Of a DNA stretch of 64,000 nucleotides, positions 11,085-21,027 are shown in pieces. The notes below the pieces were generated by a model that searched no databases, was not told where the DNA came from, and was given only the letters and a program-made list of their open reading frames with translations. Position 1 is the first letter of the stretch. The number at the start of each line of letters is the position of its first letter. This stretch comes from Excoecaria cochinchinensis (taxonomy: Eukaryota; Streptophyta; Magnoliopsida; Malpighiales; Euphorbiaceae), in assembly GCA_947683425.1 (NCBI GenBank), contig CANTUQ010000037.1, forward strand, positions 7,146,501-7,210,500. The letters run 5' to 3'. The translations under genes and the position numbers were made by a program.

Positions 11085-11220
11085 TTATGTATCCAGTTCT
11101 GAATTTCATCCTTTGTGGGTGATAGATTCAGAACCAATGGATCATGTAACAAGGGATCGAGATGCTTTTGTTATAAAATTTAGGTTCTATTCTTGCTTTA
11201 TTGAAATTTATTTTTAATTT
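11085..11220 (+). pseudogene. Copia aspartic protease remnant
   Basis: The frame continuing from the knuckle reads FHPLWVIDSEPMDHVTRDRD (about 11104-11163), the N-terminal part of a Copia protease, where the family has W(V/I)(I/V)DSGA. The catalytic D-S/T-G triad reads DSE, so the active site is damaged. The rest of the domain (about 11220-11340) is not recognisable. It processes Gag-Pol in functional relatives. Confidence 0.65.
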
Positions 11221-11339
11221 ACATATTAAGGATGACAGTGTACGCTTATGCTTAAATGATTTCTATTATGGTTATGGTTATGGATGTGAACCATGACTAT
11301 TTGAGTAAAACTATTTTTTTCTTTAATTTCTTATTTTTC

Positions 11340-12240
11340 ACATAGTTATGAGAACAATATGAAAATATGGCATGCTAAATTAAACTATATTGGACAAAAT
11401 TGAATGAGTCGGTTAGTCAAAATAGGTTTAATAGGTGATTCAAATGAGATTGAATTGGCTACGTGCGAGCATTGCCTAAAAGGAAAAAACTAGTTAGAAA
11501 ATCATTTGAAAAAGGAATTAGAGCCAAATTTCCATTGCGGTTAGTTCATTCTGACGTATGTGGTCAAATGAATGTGAGGGCAAGGCATGAGGCCTATTAT
11601 TTCATCACATTTATATATGATTGTACTAGGTATGGTCATATCTATTTGATTTCTCACAAGTCAGAAAAATTGAGTTGCTTCAAGACTTATATGAGTTATT
11701 TGAGAATTAATTAGATAAAAAGATCAAAACTTTAAGAACTGACAGAAGTCAATGATATCTTACAGATAAATTTAAAGCTTTAAGTGATGAAAAAGAATTG
11801 AACATCAGTTGTTCATTTTTAAAAATGCACAACAAAACGGTGTTGAGGAAATGAGAAATAAGACTTTTCTATCAGATCTATGATGGCAAAGAAAAATTAC
11901 CCTATCTCCTATTGGAGAGATACTTTATTAACTGCCACATATGTTTTGAATTGTATGCCCTCAAAATCTGTCACTACCACAACTTATGAGTTGTGGATTG
12001 GTCAACAAGCTGACCTAAGCCATTTACGACTTTTAGGTTATAATGCTTAGGTTCATGATATCTCAATTTGGTAAATTGAGACCAAGAGGTAAAAGAGTAT
12101 TTATGTGAGATATTATGAAGTATCAAAAGGACACATTTTTGTGGGTGAGCAAGAAAATAGCACCGTGACAGAATTCAGATCACGAGTCATCATATTTTTA
12201 GAGAATAAATTTTCTAAGTTGGGCGAAATGAATTAAGATT
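11340..12240 (+). pseudogene. Copia GAG-pre-integrase and integrase remnant
   Basis: WHAKLNY (about 11370-11390) marks the pre-integrase domain, then CEHCLKGK of the zinc-binding end. After a one-base frame change near 11490 comes FPLRLVHSDVCGQMNV (about 11529-11577), carrying the first catalytic Asp, and YYFITFIYDCTRYGHIYL (about 11596-11649). The frame stops at 11712. Further homologous pieces (QNGVEE-like, and NCMPSKS at about 11950-11970) continue in other frames to about 12240. Stops and shifts abolish function. The integrase would insert cDNA with a 5-bp duplication. Confidence 0.75.
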
Positions 12241-12559
12241 TCACTTTCTATTAATCTTAGGAAGAGGAACCATTAGGATCACTCCATCCGAGTGGGAGGG
12301 ATTTAGAGGAAGAAGGTTAAGATTCTCATCCTCCAAACGATCCGGATGTTCGAAACCTAATTCTAGTGGGAGTATTCTTGAGTAAAGAATATGGTATTTC
12401 TGATTCCAGTGGGAGTATGAAACATAGTCCCAGTGGGAGCATTATGAATCACAATAAATATATGAGACATGTTTATCAAGATTCAGAAATGCAAAACTCT
12501 AAAAAGATAAGTGTTCTATGCCGACGATTTAAAATCAAAGGCTTGAACGAATCCCTTTT

Positions 12560-12863
12560 GGTTACCCCACAAGACAAAGAAAGAGCATAAAAATATTTAA
12601 AAGGCTTTTTCATGCCCATCTAAGGAAAAATGGATTAAAGTAATGGAAAAAAAATGGTATCCATGAGATCAAACCATGTTTGAGAACTAGTTGATCAACT
12701 GGAAGGACACAAATTGAGAATAAATGTATTCTCAAAGTAAAGCAAAAAGATGATATAGGTATCAAAAGATATAAGGATCGGCTAGTTGCTAATGGGTTTA
12801 CACAACAGGAAGAGATTGACTATGAGGAGACTTTCTCATCTATTGTAAGATTTACGTCCATAA
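12560..12863 (+). pseudogene. Copia reverse transcriptase, N-terminal part
   Basis: Conceptual translation with stops includes WIKVMEKKWY, then residues like NKCILKVKQKDD and RYKDRLVANGFTQQEEIDYE, then ETFSSIVRFTSIM ending at the insertion point 12863. This is the start of the Copia RT domain. The next residues, IRLILAIVVSLDLELHQMD, follow directly after the solo LTR at 15691, so the LTR split a continuous frame. Numerous nonsense codons are present. Confidence 0.8.
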
Positions 12864-13239
12864 TGTAACACCCCCATACCCCCGGTAAGGAATATCGGGA
12901 AATCACGCGGCACATACTTATACATATACATATACATACACTAGCGGAAACGATAACAATAAAATAATTAGACTATCTTTAGGGCTAAACAAAACACACT
13001 TCTCTTATAACATATATAAGCTGTACATATTACATAAGCTTTATACATATACATCTTCGGTACATATACCAAACAGTTAACATATACATATAAACACTGT
13101 ACTTTCTATCTACATAATGATGTTACTCAAAATGGAAAAAACTATATTTCTATTTTGTACAAAAAGAAATCATAACAAAACTCCTAGTGGCCTTGACCCG
13201 CAGATGTCCGCTCACTGGTCCGAACCTGTAAACCTACAC

Positions 13240-13290
13240 GGAAATAAACATCCGTGCTAAGCGATAACGCTTAGTGGGGTTGAAAATAAT
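13240..13290. other. Conserved hairpin block shared by two otherwise diverged LTRs
   Basis: GCTAAGCGATAACGCTTAGT forms a perfect 5-bp-stem palindrome AAGCG/CGCTT with extended pairing GCTAAGCG/CGCTTAGT. The reverse complement lies at about 41495-41512 in LTR U (CTAAGCGTTATCGCTTAAC). Both have a CCGT(G/A)(T/C)AGGT-like word on the same side about 20-30 bp away, resembling a splice-acceptor context. Its role is unknown. Confidence 0.5.
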
Positions 13291-14176
13291 GCAGAGGACT
13301 TCTTTCCGAAGTCACAAATAAATCACACAATTCATGTAACAAAATCAACTAGCTCATGCGTATAGCTCTTATACGTATATAGGTTGCATGCTCAAATATC
13401 AAATACTCTGAGTTCACATATAAGTAATATCTACTCTTTCACTAATTCATGCACACTATAGCTTGTACATCTCATTTACTCAAATATACGCTATCATGTG
13501 TTCACATACATGTCAACACACTCATGTAATCATACACTTGTATATAGAACTATAATGTACTTAAACATTACTCTCATGTACTATAGCATTTATTCAGAAT
13601 AATCCTTTTAATCATCTCAAATGCATTACACAACATTAACAAGACAAGCCTGAATTCCTTTCATGGTGGATACGGGTAACTCTGGATACTGTTCACAGTA
13701 CTTTGCGTATGGAGAATTAACTCAAACTCTATGGAATACATAAGGTATTCCGAACTCTGGGCACAATTAAGGCTAACTCTAGCAGCTGCACTCTAACCCT
13801 TTATAAGCATGTTTATCTATCCACTATAACGGCAATCAGGCTCACAAGACAACAACTCAATTATACTCTACTTTGATCCCAAGCATGGATTATAATTCAA
13901 GTGCACTCATCAAATTCAAGGATAATTAACTCATGTACAAATTTAATTAATCATGTTCAATAGTTAAAAACATATAACATTTAATTTCACTCATAAACTC
14001 TTATATCATACTATTATTTACATACAATGTCAATTGGGAACATTCATATGCTCATTTAATAGGGTTAAATATGAGTTGGACATGCTATAGGAACTTACCC
14101 TGAAGTTCGGGTGCAATACGGGTTCAATTCAGGAAGCAAAACACATAAAATGGTCAAAATAGTGGGGGTGGAGGTT

Positions 14177-14235
14177 GTCACTACTCGTGACAGGGGCCTA
14201 CTATCACGACTCGTGACAGTCGTCACTACTCGTGA
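14177..14235. repeat. TCAC(G/T)ACTCGTGACAG palindrome cluster
   Basis: Three copies of GTCACTACTCGTGACAG or TCACGACTCGTGACAG within 60 bp in solo LTR V. The same core occurs in the T3 LTRs (29650-29780) and in the Athila-like element (20625-20662). Confidence 0.7.
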
Positions 14236-15244
14236 CAGAGCCACAGAGATCTAGACAAAAACCCAATAACATCAATTTTGTTCAGACTAAACGGACATCG
14301 AAATAAAATTTTTAGGAAAAACTTCCTTCTTAACAATCTTCCCTAGGATGTTAAATTTCAAATGGGACAATTTTCAGGTCATTTAGACATCTACAACTTG
14401 AGTTATGATCTAAACAACCTATACTGTTCAAGTAACCCGACCCAAACAGGGATGCTACGGTCTTTAACAGTTTCGAGAATCATAGGGCCAGAATTAGCTC
14501 TAGCTCCCTCTTAGACATTTTTAGATATGGATATTAGCTTTCAGATGAAATTTGAGTCAACATAATTGAGGCTCTGTAACTCTACTTATGACAAAAACTA
14601 TATTCAAAGGTCTAATGAAACCCAAACAGAATTTCTCTAAAATCACTTTTTACACACAAAACCATATGAAAACCATTTAACACATCCAAAACTCATACAC
14701 CATGATTCAAAACATGATCGTAAACATGTATACATATATCGTGAGCTCACTACAGGCAATCAAAATAGATTCGCACGCGATCCCTACCTTAGGAAGCTTG
14801 AACTCTATACTCTATTCAGCTCCCTCTTTTCCTTTCCTTGCCCAATCTCTTGTCCATAGCTCTCATGCACAAACCATTCAAAACGCTAGAGTTACTCTTC
14901 TCTTCATTTAAAATTAGAAACAAGAACCAAGTAGTAGAAGAAGGCCAATACACATAAAATAATGTTACTTACCTTCTTGAGGAGACCTAATCAAGCCCTT
15001 AACTCACTCTCTTCAAACTAATCCAAGAGGTTCTCTTAAGAAGCAAATACAAATGAAGAAGAAAAGCAACAAAAGATGAAGGGAGGAAGAGCACGTCAAA
15101 ACCAAAGAAAAGCAAAAGAATAATGAAGAGAAAAGGCCAAGAGCAGAAAATTAAAGTGAGAATAGGGAAGTGACAGGTCAATGCTCATCCCAAGCCCACC
15201 AACCTCACTAAATACCAACCATTTCTTTTAATCCATCCATATCT

Positions 15245-15282
15245 TAAGCCAAGCCAAGCCAAGCCAAGCCAAGCCAAGCCAA
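15245..15282 (+). repeat. (AAGCC)n pentanucleotide microsatellite
   Basis: About seven perfect AAGCC units followed by variants (AAACT, AAGCC, AAACC) in LTR V. Confidence 0.85.
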
Positions 15283-15479
15283 ACTAAGCCAAACCAAGTG
15301 TCTCTTCCCTACAATGACACTTGGCACACTCCTTTATGCATACAAATAAATTCCTTGCCAAGTGTCACACCCTCTTGTTGCCAAGTATCACTCTCCTACG
15401 ATGCCACATGTCACGCTCCTATGCCGCCATGTGTCACAAAACCCATCTCAAGGTCTCTTAAAACCCACTTATGCAAGCA

Positions 15480-15625
15480 TCTCGCGAGAGGGTTTTGTCG
15501 CACTCGCGACGCTTGTTGCGCTCGCGACAGAATGCTCACATCCACGGTAACTAGCTGTAGTTGGGAAACCGCTTGAGTGTTCTGTCACACCCGCGACACT
15601 CGTCGCGCTCGCGACAGAACTCTCG
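15480..15625. repeat. CGCGAC palindrome cluster in LTR V
   Basis: CTCGCGAGAGG, CACTCGCGACGC, GCTCGCGACAGAATG, and about 70 bp later CCGCGACACTCGTCGCGCTC and GCGACAGAACTC. These are two near-copies of a TCGCGA-rich phrase, matching phrases in the Athila-like LTRs (17155-17190) and at 27935-27990. Confidence 0.65.
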
Positions 15626-15690
15626 CACACAACACTTATTTTTCCGAACAAAACTCAATAATTCTTCTAGGGCCACTTTGGGATGTTACA

Positions 15691-16198
15691 CATAAGGTTG
15701 ATTCTAGCCATAGTGGTGAGTTTGGACCTAGAGCTTCATCAAATGGATGGGAAGACTGATTTTTTAATGAAGAATTAGATGAAACAACCTATAGGTTTCA
15801 TCGAAAAAGGCAGCAAACATAAGATTTGCTGATTGATGAGTTCAATCTATGGCATTAAACAGTCTTTAACACAATGTTACTTGAGACTTCATCATACAAT
15901 CATGACGAATGTGTTCAACATGATTGATAAAGATAATTGTTTTTATAGTAAAAGTTTTAAAAGTGAATTCGTCATTTTGGCATTATATGTAGACGATATG
16001 CTTAAAACTGAAAATAACAAATGGTACATAAAAGAAATCAAAGATTGGTTATCGTCTAACTTTGAGATAAAGGATATGGGTCAAACATATTATATTCTTG
16101 AAGTTAAGATTTCAAGAGATTGTTTGAGAAGGTTGTTGTCTTTTTCTTATGAGAAATATATCAACAAAGACCTTAAACAATTTAATATGTAAAACTGC
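15691..16198 (+). pseudogene. Copia reverse transcriptase, central and C-terminal part
   Basis: It continues the RT with IRLILAIVVSLDLELHQMD (about 15697-15750), then a stretch with stops, KQSLTQCYLRLH, and an open frame 15833-16192 carrying the RT signature YVDDM (about 15986-16002) followed by KIKDMGQ-like and KYINKDLKQFNM. A TAA at 16190-16192 precedes NC, where the Athila-like element entered at 16199. The frame resumes after it with YKPVDNPITKNQF. YVDDM (Asp-Asp of the polymerase centre) is intact, but surrounding stops kill the gene. Confidence 0.85.
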
Positions 16199-17731
16199 TG
16201 TTAGGCATTTTCTATAGATGCTAATTATACCGCAAGTATATGGTGTACCGCAATAGTACTTAAGATGTCGATCCCACGAGGAACGTTTTTACACACTATT
16301 ACTAATTGATTTTAATCTTGTTTACAATGATTAATTAATGGTAGAGTTGATTTTAATCTAATCTAACATGTAAACTAAATATACCTAGTTAATGATAGTC
16401 AAAAGAAGATAAAATAAATCATGAAGAATTAAAGACAATGAACTTGATTCCATCAATTTATTAACATCTTTCATCTTTTTATGCAAGCCAAGTTAGAATC
16501 AATTTTTAACTCACTCTCTCGACATGAATTAAAATGCTTAAAACATATAATTAAAATTCTAACTCACAATTTTCATTAATGAATTAGAGGTTTCTAATTA
16601 CATATTTTAAGAATAAACACTAACCTATAGCAATTATCTCAATATATCGATTTCTCAAAATATACCTTGATAATGAAACTCTATTAGATGTCAGATAAAG
16701 TAAACTCTCGAATTACTTTAACTTATAAAAATCATACAAAAGATACTAATAGCGAATCTACATTGAAAGACTATGAAAGTAGATGGAAATAGAAAGAATT
16801 ATAACATGCAAATTCATTGAAATGATATTCATAAAATATTGGAGAAGAATTAAAAATAAGAGAATAAGATAGAAGCCTTTCAACCCTTTTCTCAATCTCT
16901 TGAAAATAAATTTTCCTTCTCCTTGATCTTCTTCTTCAAATCATAAAACTAAATAGAAATTTAACTAAGAAAAATCTGTCTTGCAAAATACAGAAAAATT
17001 ACTTAACTAAAATTCATCCCCCTAAAATTACAGTTAAACTATATTTATAGATAATAATTTAAAAATCTTGTCTCTTGAGAATGGTTGCAAAGTTTGGTGA
17101 AAGAAGATGCATTTTCAAGTGACTTTTGGCTGAAAACTGTCCAACGATCGCCTCTATCGCGCTCGCAACGTTGTCGCGATCGCGACAGAACACGCTGCTT
17201 GGCTTTTCTTTATTTTCTTCTTTCTTCCTCTGGCTCGTCACGAATCGCGACTTCCCATCACGTGGCGTGACCTCGCATGTGTGGCGTGACTGGCGCTCAC
17301 GCCTCGCTTCCTCCTCTCCTTTCTCTTCTCTTCTCTTCTCTTTCCCTTTCTTTCCTGGCCTCTCTGTGGCATCACGAGTCGCCACCTCTGCTCACGTCGC
17401 GTGACTCCTCTCTCTCAGTCCTTCTCTTCTTTTCCTCCTTCTTCTTTGTACTTCTTCTCCAGTCACGTCACGTTACCACTGCTCACGTCTCGTGACCGCT
17501 TGTGTGAGACATGACCTGCTCCTCTCCTTTCGTGATCCTCTCGTTCTATTTCTTAATCTGGTTCTTCTCTTCATTTTTCACCTAAAAACAACAGTAAACA
17601 CAAAAACATGCAATCTAATACAAATAATCATAAACTAACATATCACATCAAATTTACACACAATTTCATGATTAATTACGTAAACTCATACAAAATAAAT
17701 ACTAAATTATATCTCAATTAACTTCCTATCA
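16199..17731 (-). repeat. 3' LTR of the Athila-like element
   Basis: 1,533 bp, nearly identical to 22550-24083. On the minus strand it carries TATAAATA (17042-17049) and upstream of it a CpG-rich stretch (17150-17500) with GTTGTCGCGATCGCGACAG and CATCACGTGGCGTGAC palindromes. Open frames across 17059-17495 come from that base composition and are mirrored in the other LTR. Confidence 0.95.
17042..17049 (-). promoter_or_regulatory. TATA box in the 3' LTR (Athila-like)
   Basis: The minus strand reads CTATAAATATAG. It is kept at 23394-23401 in the 5' LTR, downstream of the CpG-rich upstream block. Confidence 0.55.
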
Positions 17732-17748
17732 AATTCCCCCACACTTAA
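17732..17748 (-). promoter_or_regulatory. Polypurine tract of the Athila-like element
   Basis: The minus strand reads AAGTGTGGGGGAATT immediately before TGATAGG, the start of the 3' LTR. It would prime plus-strand DNA synthesis. Confidence 0.85.
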
Positions 17749-18791
17749 CCCTTGCTTGTCCTCAAGCAAGAGAAAAGAAATAAGCAAATTCAATAGCCAG
17801 TAAACATCATTATAAAATACTGTTCATTTAGCATATGTAATAGAATTGAAAAGAACCAAATATCTCATATACCCAGAAAAAGATCAGTAAGTCAAAATTT
17901 TAAAGTATACATCCCAAATTCAACAAATTACTTAACTTTACTAATTCCAACATAAAGAGTATGAAGTCTATCAAAACTAAACATGACTTAAAAGAAAGAA
18001 AATTAACCATAAAGTTAAAATTCTCAAGCAACTAGCTGCACTTAGGACATTTTGAGCTCACTTACCCTTGATCCAATCTCATGGCATTTTTAGACTTTGT
18101 TTTTTTGTTTCTTTTGATTTTTCTTTCACATGGGTATAACTTTTTATTGATTACCATGTATAGCAAGAGAAAGTAATATGGGTACGTTTTACGCTCCATC
18201 CTATATTTTTGCAATTTTAAATGTACATCTTGCTATTTTTTGTTGAAATTAGTGGGTGCATTTTATGCTCCATCCCACTTTTAACTTTTCTTTTTATTTT
18301 TTAAGTCCTCATCCATTATTGAAAAGAAATAAGGGCAAGTATTATGGCTATAGTTTCCATAAACAACTAGAAACTTAAAAATTTTTAACTAAATAAGCAA
18401 ATTCTAACTTTAATCCCATGGCTAGTTAAAAAGACTAAATAATCTATAATGTTGAAATAAGTAAAAGAAAATAACTTGAAAAACTTAAAACACATGCTAA
18501 AATTTTTTGAAAAACTGATAAAAATGAGCATAGAAGATAATTTGACTTAACAACCTATATAATATACCAAATAAATAATGCCTCATAATAAAGCTTACTA
18601 AAAAATTAATTGAAATATAAAAACACACAACAAACATATAAACAACACATAAATAAACATATAAAACAATAATCAAACAAGCTAACTAATTCCCCCACAC
18701 TTAGAACCAACATTGCCCTCAATGTGTAGGAATGACACACAAAAACAAGTAAAAGAAACAAAGAAAATGAATCGAAAGAAAAACTCCCCTA
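17749..18791 (-). other. Non-coding region between the Athila-type ORF and the polypurine tract
   Basis: AT-rich, with no coding frame of note. A second GTGTGGGGGAATT-like purine run lies at about 18690-18703 on the minus strand, a near copy of the tract at 17732-17748. On the plus strand GGGTACGTTTTACGCTCCATCC (18180-18201) and GGGTGCATTTTATGCTCCAT (18252-18271) form a short direct repeat. Confidence 0.5.
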
Positions 18792-19928
18792 TCATGGTGA
18801 AGGTGGAGGCGATGGAACTACAAAACCAGCTTGTATCATGAAATTATCAAACTTGTACTCCAGCCTCCTTTGACGTCGCTCAATGGAAGAAAGTTGTTCT
18901 TGCATATCAGATAACATCGATGGAATGTTATGGCTTGATGAGCCAACCTCAGGAGCAGCAGCCACATCTGCTAGAATATCGCGCATCACTTCATCTTCAC
19001 TTGCCTCCTCCTCACCTTCTTCTTCTTGTGCCTCTTCTTGTGGCTCAGAAGTTCCAGCAATATCCCTCCAATATGATCGAGCACGAGGTGGAATTTCCTG
19101 AAAATTATTACCAACAACTTCTCCACGAACTAACACATTCTTATTAAAATAAAGGCAAGAAAAAATGCGATAATAAGCATCAAGATCCACATTTAAATTG
19201 CTTGCAATACTAGAAATAACATGCCCATAAGTTAAAGGTGAATCATGCTTATGAACACATTGCAATAATTGACTAACTATCCAAAAAGGCCAACATACAT
19301 CCTTATGTCTATGTACACACCACATCAAAAACAACTCATTATATGAAACTCTATTGAATTCAGACCTATTAAAAACTAAAGAAGCTAAAACCCTATGCAA
19401 AATCTAATATCTCAAATCTTTAATAAACATGGATTTAGCATCCCTAGCCCTATACGGTGTTTGCAAATCAGTCAAAAACGTCCAAAATTCATGTGGCTTA
19501 AAAGATTTAGGTGGATCAGTTAAACCAGTTTGAGTAAATCTAAACATCCTATTCATCATAAAATAGGTTAAAGTATAAGGTTTTCCAGCCATCCTAAAAT
19601 CTAACCAATTTTCATTATTATCATTCTTTTTCAATGTGGTGTAAAATTCTAAAACTAAATCAGGACGAACTTCTTCATGCATAGATGCAAATTTCAACAA
19701 TCCACAAACTCTTAACATGTCATTAACTACATCTAACATGCTAATTTGAATAAGCAAGGAATAAGGAAAATACTTACATTGCATCAAATGCCTACCACGG
19801 AGGATTAAATACCTACTGCCTTCATCGACAGAAAATATGGGAAATAGAGCACCATAATGAGCAACAATGTTAACCTCTTCAATTTCTTGCTCAACCCTTG
19901 AAGATGATGGGTCTTTTGTTCTCACCAT
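18792..19928 (-). pseudogene. Athila-type ORF (ATHILA ORF-1-like protein), one amber codon
   Basis: The ATG at 19928 opens 174 codons, then TAG at 19404-19406, then the same frame continues 203 codons to 18792, so the intended protein is about 378 aa. Residues about 25-260 resemble the plant ATHILA ORF family, with phrases such as GKPYTLTYFMMNRMF and LRY(stop)ILHRVLASLVFNR followed by YNELFLMWCVHRHKDVCWPF. The C-terminus has an acidic run (EEAQEEEGEEEASEDE), a probable short coiled coil (LSDMQEQLSSIERRQRRLE) and a proline tail (PSPPPSP). I see no signal peptide or membrane segment. Function in the family is not established. The amber could come from CAG by one C-to-T change. It sits between gag and the 3' LTR where autonomous relatives have pol and an extra ORF. 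Confidence 0.75.
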
Positions 19929-21027
19929 TGTTGAATGTGTTGGTAAACAGAGAATGAAAACTATAGGGAAGTAAATCTGAAGACAATGGAAGAAATTAAC
20001 AAAATCAAATACACGAAAGGAAAACAGAAAAGATAAAAGAAAAAGGAATATAAACAGAGAAGAAATTACAAACGAAATGTGATTTAGTTATGCATGAAAA
20101 TGCCGAAATTAAATGTGTTAGGGGAAAGAAGAAATGAAAAAGAAAAATGAAAATAAACTGACAAACCTGAAAATAGAATGCAAATCTCGTAATCCCTAAG
20201 AAGATTTAAGAAAAGAAATTGAAATAGAATGCTGAAATGTAAAAGAGAGTAACGAAAGGAAAACAGAGGATGGAAAGTTCGAAAGTTCTCTGTGGAAGAA
20301 AGAAAAGAAGAAATGAAGAATAAAAATGGCTAATGAGGGTCTTGTACTCGTGACCGGTGTTGGGAGAAATAAAACTAACAGTTGAAATGAAGTAAAAGAT
20401 GAATAACATGAAAGGTCACGACGTTAGGGTTTTAAATTTAAGTTCCCGCTTTTAGTATTTATTTTTCTGTGTTTTAAGTCATAAATGGTAAAATTAAGAT
20501 AATTTAATTAAAACTAAATCATCTAAATCAGAAAACAAAACAAAACAAAACCAAATAATAGAAAAATAAGAAGTAAAATGATAAAAGAAAAAAAACTTTT
20601 AAAACGTACCTGATTCTCCACATCACGCGTCACGAGTCGTGAGACAACGTCACGACTCGTGATGTGCTTGCTTACCTGGACGAAGTCAATCTCTTTAGAC
20701 CGTCACGTCACGTGAAGATGCATCACGAGACGAGCCCTACCAAAATCGCTTGCTGTTGTGATCGCGATACTTGCAGCGATCGCGACAGAAGCAACGTCTG
20801 CAAAACATTTTTTTTTATTTATTTTTCTATTAAATTTTTTTTTTATATATTTATTAAACAAATCTAATCTTACTAAATTAGCTATCATTTAAAAACAAAT
20901 GTGTTATTAGCATGAAAATCAATAATACCATAAATAAAACAATATAAACAAATTTAAAATAAAGTACAAAACCTAAATAAAAACAATATAACTAAGTAAC
21001 CTAAATAAAAAAAAAAAATTGGACATA
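19929..21027 (-). other. Spacer between gag and the Athila-type ORF, with CpG palindromes
   Basis: No protein is recognised. At 20620-20795 the otherwise AT-rich spacer has GCGTCACGAGTCGTGAGAC, GTCACGACTCGTGATGTG, GTCACGTCACGTGAAG and a GCGATCGCGACAGAAGC phrase, the same types of palindrome as in this element's LTRs and in unrelated LTRs of the window. The spacer occupies the place of the missing pol gene. Confidence 0.55.

Larger units (their letters stand above)
12864..15690. mobile_element. Solo LTR (family V) with TSD CATAA, inside Copia RT
   Basis: The sequence starts TGTAACACCCCCATACC and ends TTTGGGATGTTACA, giving short inverted ends TGTAACA. It is flanked by identical CATAA (12859-12863 and 15691-15695) and its removal restores the Copia RT frame. 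There is no internal coding region, so it is a solo LTR or an LTR-only derivative. It holds a hairpin AAGCGATAACGCTT near 13259, CpG palindromes at about 14177-14235 and 15480-15625, and an AAGCC pentamer array. TGTAACACCCC ends are common in plant Gypsy (Del/Tekay-type) LTRs, but the family and strand cannot be fixed without pol. Confidence 0.85.

Noticed and set aside
11463..11714. A stand-alone 83-codon gene
   Set aside because: It is the integrase N-terminal part of the decayed Copia element, entered through a frameshift.
15298..15759. Small ORFs in 15.3-15.8 kb
   Set aside because: They overlap on both strands inside the solo LTR, and one runs across the LTR/Copia border.
17059..17495. 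Small serine- and arginine-rich ORFs (also 23411-23866)
   Set aside because: They lie in the CpG-rich block of both LTRs of the Athila-like element, on both strands, with no family resemblance.
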